Positions 5,889 through 9,755 of a stretch of 9,755 nucleotides of DNA are shown here, piece after piece; position 1 is the first letter of the stretch, and each line of letters begins with the position of its first letter. The notes under the pieces are model-generated. The model was not told the DNA's origin and made no database searches. It was given only the letters and a program-made list of their open reading frames with translations. The stretch is from an uncultured Leptolyngbya sp. (GTDB lineage Bacteria > Cyanobacteriota > Cyanobacteriia > Phormidesmidales > Phormidesmidaceae), in contig CALBPH010000168.1 of the NCBI GenBank assembly GCA_937899365.1, positions 1-9,755 of the forward strand, in the 5' to 3' direction. A program made the position numbers and the translations under genes.

Positions 5889-6977
5889 ATGTCTTTTCCA
5901 AATTCACTAATAGAATTGGCTAACGGGATATCAGACAAACAAAAAGTAATCGCCTCATCACTAGCAGGCAAATCCTCAGGCTCATTTAGTCAATCGGCCT
6001 CCTACGTTAATTCCCAAGGTGCGGGTGCCAGCAGCAGCTCATCGGCCAAGTCACCCGCTGGAAACAGCAGCAACGATCAACAGACAATCTTTGTTGCTGG
6101 AGCAACGTCTAGCAGCGCTAGTGCCAGTGCTAGCTCATCCATAGATGATGCGAACACATCCGTACACGTGACTGTCCCGGCTGAGGCAATAGAGAATAAA
6201 ATTCAACCTATTTTTCATATCGGTAGCGGACAAAATGACCTCATAAGAACTACCGATGGCCAGGACTTTATCACTGGTTATGCAGGGTCAGATATTTTTG
6301 ATCTAGTCAGTGGTAGTGAGAATATCACTGACATAGCCAATGCAGACATTATTACTGATTTTGATATCAGCGAAGATTACTTACTAATTCCAGATAGTCT
6401 AACAGTGGATAATCTTGACTTCAGGTCAATCGATTTTAATGGTGATACAGTTGTTGACTCTACCGTTATCCGTTTACAACAAGATGGAACTATTTTAGCC
6501 GTTGTCTTAAATACGGTTTTGCCTATTGTCAACGATCAAGAACAGATAGTTAAGTTAGACGCTGACAGCAGCGATACCTTAACCTTAAATACTCTTGTAG
6601 AGTATCCGATAGATTATTTATTGGGGACACCTGCCAAAGACATTCTAGTCAGCGATGGCGATCGTGATATTCTCATTGGCTATCGTAACGCAGACACGTT
6701 TGTTTTAGGGGCAAATGAGGGTAATCAGCTTGCTGATGCTGATATCATCATTGATTTCGACCCGGATGAAGGAGATATCATACAGCTGAGCTCGGAGATT
6801 TCTTTCGATAGCGACATTATTCTAGAAACCATTGATCTTGATGATGATGGCATGGTTGAAAGCACATCAATTTATCTGACAAATGGCACAGTGTTGGCCA
6901 TCGCCCAGGGGACCGTTGATTTATTGGGTAATACTATTTTGTCAAGTCACGCATTTATATCAGGTGCAGACGTGTAG
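5889..6977 (+). CDS. Ser-rich protein with two RTX/Ca-binding-like modules
   Basis: This protein has 362 residues. Residues 1-30 form a short helical-looking N-terminus, and 30-95 are low-complexity Ser/Ala/Asn/Gly (SSSSSAK, SSSASASASSS). Two homologous modules follow, about 112-208 and 245-340. Each has a degenerate nonapeptide-like part (DGQDFITGYAGSDIFDL; DGDRDILIGYRNADTFVL), then an NADIITDFD / DADIIIDFD motif, then an Asp-rich turn (DFNGDTVVDSTVIRL; DLDDDGMVESTSIYL) and a G-T-x-LA strand. This matches, from memory, cyanobacterial hemolysin-type calcium-binding proteins that are secreted without a Sec signal; none is visible here. It acidifies strongly toward the C-terminus. The SurA-like gene follows after 58 nt, probably in the same operon. 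It may be a surface or extracellular protein, or an unusual cargo of the same export system. Exact function is unknown. Confidence 0.75.
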   Translation: MSFPNSLIELANGISDKQKVIASSLAGKSSGSFSQSASYVNSQGAGASSSSSAKSPAGNSSNDQQTIFVAGATSSSASASASSSIDDANTSVHVTVPAEAIENKIQPIFHIGSGQNDLIRTTDGQDFITGYAGSDIFDLVSGSENITDIANADIITDFDISEDYLLIPDSLTVDNLDFRSIDFNGDTVVDSTVIRLQQDGTILAVVLNTVLPIVNDQEQIVKLDADSSDTLTLNTLVEYPIDYLLGTPAKDILVSDGDRDILIGYRNADTFVLGANEGNQLADADIIIDFDPDEGDIIQLSSEISFDSDIILETIDLDDDGMVESTSIYLTNGTVLAIAQGTVDLLGNTILSSHAFISGADV

Positions 6978-7035
6978 AAGATTTCATTTAGTTATGATAT
7001 CCCCCCTTAGGCCATCCATTTCTTAGATCTTAAAC

Positions 7036-7770
7036 ATGATTACTTTTGGTAATTTAGCAATAGACTCCGAGCAGCTAACGTCTTTCCTAAAACAAGAAAT
7101 GCGGATTAGAGATCTATGTAAACAGGAAATTTGTCATCGCATTGTAACCGTGGCCGTTCAAGAGAAAGGACTTACCATCAGCGATCAGGAAATTCAGGCA
7201 GAAGCCGATCAGTTTCGTCATCAAATGAAGCTGGAAAGTGCAAAGGACACCATCCAGTGGCTAGAACATCAGTTGATTACCGCTGAAGAATGGGAAGAGG
7301 GTATCCACAGGCGGTTGTTAACTCAAAAGTTGGCAAAACACTTATTTGCCCATGAAGTCCCCACATACTTTACGCAAAACAAGCTTAACTACGAGAAGGT
7401 TATTCTTTACCGGATAGTGGTGCATAATGCCCCCCTTGCCCAAGAACTGTTTTATCAGATTACTGAGGCAGAAATTAGCTTTTATCAAGCGGCCCATCAG
7501 TATGACATCAATGAACAACGGCGATTCTATTGTGGTTATGAGGGTACCCTATCCCGTCGAGAGCTAACGCCAGACACGGCTGCTCAGGTATTTGGTAGTC
7601 AACCCAAGGATGTGCTGGGGCCGATTCAATCTGAAGACGGATATGATTTATTAATGGTGGAAAACTTCTTGGGTGCAGAACTGACAGCGGAAATTCAGAC
7701 TCAAATTTTGAACCAGCTATTTAACGAATGGCTGGACCGCGAGCTCGTTTATTTGATGCATAAGGACTAG
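7036..7770 (+). CDS. SurA-like peptidylprolyl isomerase/chaperone, cytoplasmic type
   Basis: This is a 244-residue protein with an all-helical SurA/trigger-factor-like N-terminal part (about 1-108, with ISDQEIQAEADQFR at 48-61) and a parvulin (PpiC)-like domain (about 115-212). The latter runs from RIVVHNAPLAQELFYQI through GTLSRREL to KDVLGPIQSEDGYDLLMVEN. There is no signal peptide, unlike periplasmic SurA. In cyanobacteria such proteins are commonly encoded beside C39-peptidase ABC transporters, HlyD proteins and double-glycine precursors (family knowledge). They may keep precursors unfolded for export. Catalytic parvulin residues are weakly kept, so chaperoning may outweigh isomerase activity; this is inference. 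The gene starts 58 nt after the RTX-like gene without a clear Shine-Dalgarno and is followed by palindrome copy 5. It is the best local link to a peptide export pathway. Confidence 0.8.
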   Translation: MITFGNLAIDSEQLTSFLKQEMRIRDLCKQEICHRIVTVAVQEKGLTISDQEIQAEADQFRHQMKLESAKDTIQWLEHQLITAEEWEEGIHRRLLTQKLAKHLFAHEVPTYFTQNKLNYEKVILYRIVVHNAPLAQELFYQITEAEISFYQAAHQYDINEQRRFYCGYEGTLSRRELTPDTAAQVFGSQPKDVLGPIQSEDGYDLLMVENFLGAELTAEIQTQILNQLFNEWLDRELVYLMHKD

Positions 7771-7780
7771 TCCAAGTTCT

Positions 7781-7793
7781 TGCCAGTTTGGCA
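7781..7793. promoter_or_regulatory. Palindrome copy 5, upstream of the short peptide gene
   Basis: TGCCAGTTTGGCA has one mismatch to the locus consensus. A -10-like TATAGA (7814-7819) lies 20 nt downstream, nearly the same spacing as copy 4 to its TATATT. It probably controls the short peptide and ATP-grasp genes. Confidence 0.5.
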
Positions 7794-7848
7794 CCTATCC
7801 CAGTCCCTTTCTTTATAGACTCTTTATATTGGTGATGATCATGAGTCT

Positions 7849-8034
7849 ATGAGCACACGGCATCCGTTTGATTTAACCCTTGCAGAATTACATAGACTAA
7901 ATTTAGACGCTGACCCACACTTAGAATTTGTATTACTGGGGACAATTACTAATAGCTTTGTGATTGAGATCGTCCTAACCTACAGCTTGGAGAGTCATCA
8001 TAGCTGCCCTATCGCTCCATTAAGCTGTATTTGA
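7849..8034 (+). CDS. Small peptide, possible RiPP (graspetide-type) precursor
   Basis: This 61-residue peptide lies 33 nt before an ATP-grasp gene. Its N-terminus MSTRHPFDLTLAELHRLNLD resembles, from memory, leaders of peptide substrates of graspetide-forming ATP-grasp ligases (PFDL-L-ELEAL type). The C-terminal part contains SLESHHSCPIAPLSCI, with Thr, Ser and Glu/Asp that could be linked, but no recognisable repeated core and no Gly-Gly. Another frame at 7968-8000 reads DRPNLQLGESS and stops, faintly like the LxLGE core seen in some graspetides, so the gene might be frameshifted; this is weak. No strong ribosome binding site is seen (GGTGAT about 15 nt upstream). It might also be a fortuitous ORF. 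Position between a putative operator/promoter and the ligase gene is the main support. Confidence 0.45.
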   Translation: MSTRHPFDLTLAELHRLNLDADPHLEFVLLGTITNSFVIEIVLTYSLESHHSCPIAPLSCI

Positions 8035-8067
8035 CTGTATTTGAATGATTACCCCTTCAGATGACTT

Positions 8068-8973
8068 ATGCATATTCTGATACTGGGTAATGATGCAGAC
8101 AACGATACAACCATCCTCAAAAATAAACTTGAACGGGAAGGGGTCACTGTAGATTATTGGGACAGCCAATTATTTCCTAGACAGCTGCAGCTAACGTGGC
8201 AACCCCACACCCATGGGGGCTATTTAAGATTGCCTACTGGTAAAACAGTTGATCTCAGTGACGTTCACAGTATCTTCTGGCATACGTTACTACCCATCAA
8301 TGTCCCACTGCTACCAGACTTACGGCAGTACCAAATAGCGGTGGCTGATTCTACTAGTATATTGCGCTCGTTGATTCGGGGTTGCCCAGTTCACTGGGTT
8401 AATTCGTGGGAAGCTTATCAATTTCATCAAGAACAACCACTACAGCTTGCTACTGTCCAAGAACTTGGTATTACCATTCCTAAAACCCTAATCAGCAACA
8501 ATCCCGACCATATTCGAGCATTTGCAACAACAGTTCCACAGCTGATCTTTAAGCCCGTTTATCAGGGAGCCCATACCAAATTAGCAAAATTTTCTCATCT
8601 AGAGCAGGAACGACTGAGCCAGGTCCTCAGACTTTCCCCGGTTACATTGCAAGAATATGTGCCAGGAACTAATATTCGATGCTATGTGATTGGGCAACAA
8701 GTTTATGCGGCCGAAATCCGCAGTTCATATTTAGATGCCCGAGAAGATAAGCAAGCACGACTCATTCCAGCTATTTTGCCAGAGGACGTTCACATAAATT
8801 GTCTTGAAATTGCCCAAGCTCTATTCCTGGAGTGGACGGCAATTGACTGGCGTCTGTCCTACCAGGGGGAGTTCGTCTTTTTGAAGGCCGACCCCAGCCC
8901 AAAGTTTACTTATTTTGAGCAGGCAACAGGATTTCCGCTGACCAAAAAATTAGTTCAATTACTCATGGCTTGA
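8068..8973 (+). CDS. RimK/graspetide-synthetase-like ATP-grasp ligase
   Basis: This 301-residue protein has the ATP-grasp order. An N-terminal Rossmann-like start (MHILILGNDAD) is followed by a central part with SIFWHTLLP (68-76) where relatives have a WR motif, and WVNSWEAYQFHQEQPLQLATV (110-130). The ATP-binding lysine strand is IFKPVYQG (160-167), the hinge LQEYVPGTNIRCYVIG (194-209), and the end has AIDWRLS (258-264) and FLKADPSPKFTYFEQATGFP (271-290). Family members of this kind join carboxylates to amines or hydroxyls using ATP, for example in RimK tailing or graspetide macrolactone/macrolactam formation. Oddly, the metal-binding E-x-N typical at FLEANPSP is K-x-D here (K273, D275), which may weaken or change catalysis. 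A short peptide gene 33 nt upstream may encode the substrate. Fold call is firm; substrate is inference. Confidence 0.8.
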   Translation: MHILILGNDADNDTTILKNKLEREGVTVDYWDSQLFPRQLQLTWQPHTHGGYLRLPTGKTVDLSDVHSIFWHTLLPINVPLLPDLRQYQIAVADSTSILRSLIRGCPVHWVNSWEAYQFHQEQPLQLATVQELGITIPKTLISNNPDHIRAFATTVPQLIFKPVYQGAHTKLAKFSHLEQERLSQVLRLSPVTLQEYVPGTNIRCYVIGQQVYAAEIRSSYLDAREDKQARLIPAILPEDVHINCLEIAQALFLEWTAIDWRLSYQGEFVFLKADPSPKFTYFEQATGFPLTKKLVQLLMA

Positions 8974-9027
8974 GCATTCGCCATGGCGTCATCAATGACT
9001 CAAATAGCAACAAAAATGCCGTTGCTA
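8970..9027 (+). terminator. Two small hairpins after the ATP-grasp gene
   Basis: TTGAGCATT (8970-8978) pairs with AATGACTCAA (8994-9003) with one bulge, enclosing the palindrome CGCCATGGCG (8979-8988). TAGCAAC (9005-9011) pairs with GTTGCTA (9021-9027). No long T-run follows, so these are only candidate 3' structures or terminators of the plus-strand operon. Confidence 0.4.
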
Positions 9028-9277
9028 ATTTAGGGTATGAGCCGATCTGTGTGATATGCGATGTACCGATTTTTACCAGATAACGTCATACCGAAGATCC
9101 GCAACGCCACAAAAATAAAACCTAATGGTCATTAAGACAGAATATTTTCTTTGTCGGCAAAGTATTCTATCTTTTCTATATAAATATAAGTTCTTCTTTG
9201 AGATACATATAGTGCTTCTTGCATATACCTATCTCATGATGCATATATAGATGTGTAGCTCACTTCTGTCTTTACCG
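9028..9277. other. AT-rich intergenic stretch before the IS1-like fragment
   Basis: No gene was seen. A bulged hairpin is made of AGAATA (9139-9144) plus CTTTG (9149-9153) pairing with CAAAGTATTCT (9158-9168) and is followed by a T-rich stretch, so it may terminate plus-strand transcription. Bases 9169-9250 are very AT-rich and could be the left end of the IS; no clear terminal inverted repeat could be matched because the other end is not recognised. Confidence 0.4.
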
Positions 9278-9589
9278 ATGTTAGCTCCTTTACTTAAATG
9301 CCCTGGTTGTGGTTCAAATCGTATTGTTAAGAACGGAAAGAGCCACAGCGGCAAGCAGAATCATAAGTGTCGCAACTGTGGCCGACAGTTTGTCGCAGAG
9401 CCAACTAACGCCATTATTTCTGATGAGACCAAAGCTCTGATTGACAAACTTTTGTCTGAGGCAATCCCCGTAGCAAGCATCTCTCGGATTACAGAGGTGT
9501 CAGAAACTTGGTTATATAACTATCTCAAATCTAAGTTGAAGGCTTACAGCAAATGGACTGGAGACAGACAACAAAATGAGGTTTCTTAA
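9278..9589 (+). pseudogene. IS1-family transposase N-terminal part (InsA-like), catalytic part missing
   Basis: The protein is 103 residues from the preferred ATG at 9278; an in-frame ATG at 9251 would add nine residues not typical of the family. It has a zinc ribbon with CPGC and CRNC pairs (C8, C11, C31, C34 counting from 9278), the GKQNHKCRNCGRQFV signature, then a helix-turn-helix region ending SETWLYNYLKS. This matches the DNA-binding part of IS1-family transposases, which in cyanobacteria usually continues into a DDE catalytic domain in one frame or by frameshift. Here a stop follows KWTGDRQQNEVS, and none of the remaining 160 bases in any frame looks like the catalytic part. It is either a truncated IS, a decayed copy, or an InsA-only ORF with the rest beyond a rearrangement. 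Confidence 0.75.
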
Positions 9590-9700
9590 CCACCACCCAA
9601 ATAAAACTGAGCTTCTATTTCTCTAAGAGTGGTCTATTTGAGCCTTGCTGGGCGGTGCCCTAATAATCAATTCCTATGGGGTTACTGATATCAGGACGCA

Positions 9701-9724
9701 TATTGACTAAGACATTAGTCAATA
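9701..9724. repeat. 10-bp inverted repeat near the window end
   Basis: TATTGACTAA (9701-9710) and TTAGTCAATA (9715-9724) are perfect reverse complements around GACA. It lies about 110 nt after the transposase fragment stop. It may be a terminator, an operator or part of an IS end; no further evidence is available at the edge. Confidence 0.5.
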
Positions 9725-9755
9725 ATGAACTGGCACGGTTACAGGAATTCTATTC

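Overview
The window looks like cyanobacterial chromosome. It carries three copies of the HIP1 octamer GCGATCGC (1642-1649, 3395-3402, 5606-5613), and several of its protein families are, from memory, typical of cyanobacteria: a carotenoid-type GT2 glycosyltransferase, SurA-like foldases linked to double-glycine peptides, and an ATP-grasp with a PSP..F..FE tail. No genus can be assigned from the sequence alone.

Left part (1-3889). The 3' part of a family 2 glycosyltransferase is followed 6 nt later by a short-chain dehydrogenase. Next comes a scar region with a minus-strand C-terminal fragment of an Mrr-like restriction protein, whose end lies in a long hairpin. A complete ABCD/SbmA-type ABC half-transporter follows. 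These genes look like ordinary or accessory functions and have no clear link to what follows.

Centre (4006-8973). This is the interesting part. Three minus-strand genes (4006-4323, 4600-4893, 5144-5443) encode about 100-residue peptides that share an N-terminal M-x-I-x-DL-x-[YF] leader ending in Gly-Gly, followed by unrelated cores. This is the signature of double-glycine (C39-peptidase-type) exported precursors. Divergent from them, a plus-strand run encodes a Ser-rich protein with two RTX-like Ca-binding-type modules (5889-6977), a cytoplasmic SurA/parvulin-like protein (7036-7770), a 61-residue possible precursor peptide (7849-8034) and a RimK/graspetide-synthetase-like ATP-grasp enzyme (8068-8973). 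Five copies of a palindrome close to TGCCAA(A/T)TTGGCA lie only in the gaps around these genes, so the locus may be one regulon. My inference is a peptide production, modification and export locus. Its C39 ABC transporter and HlyD partner are not in this window.

Right part (8974-9755). A non-coding AT-rich stretch with several hairpins leads to the N-terminal (zinc-ribbon plus helix-turn-helix) part of an IS1-like transposase, with no catalytic domain visible before the window ends. No rRNA, tRNA or CRISPR array was seen.
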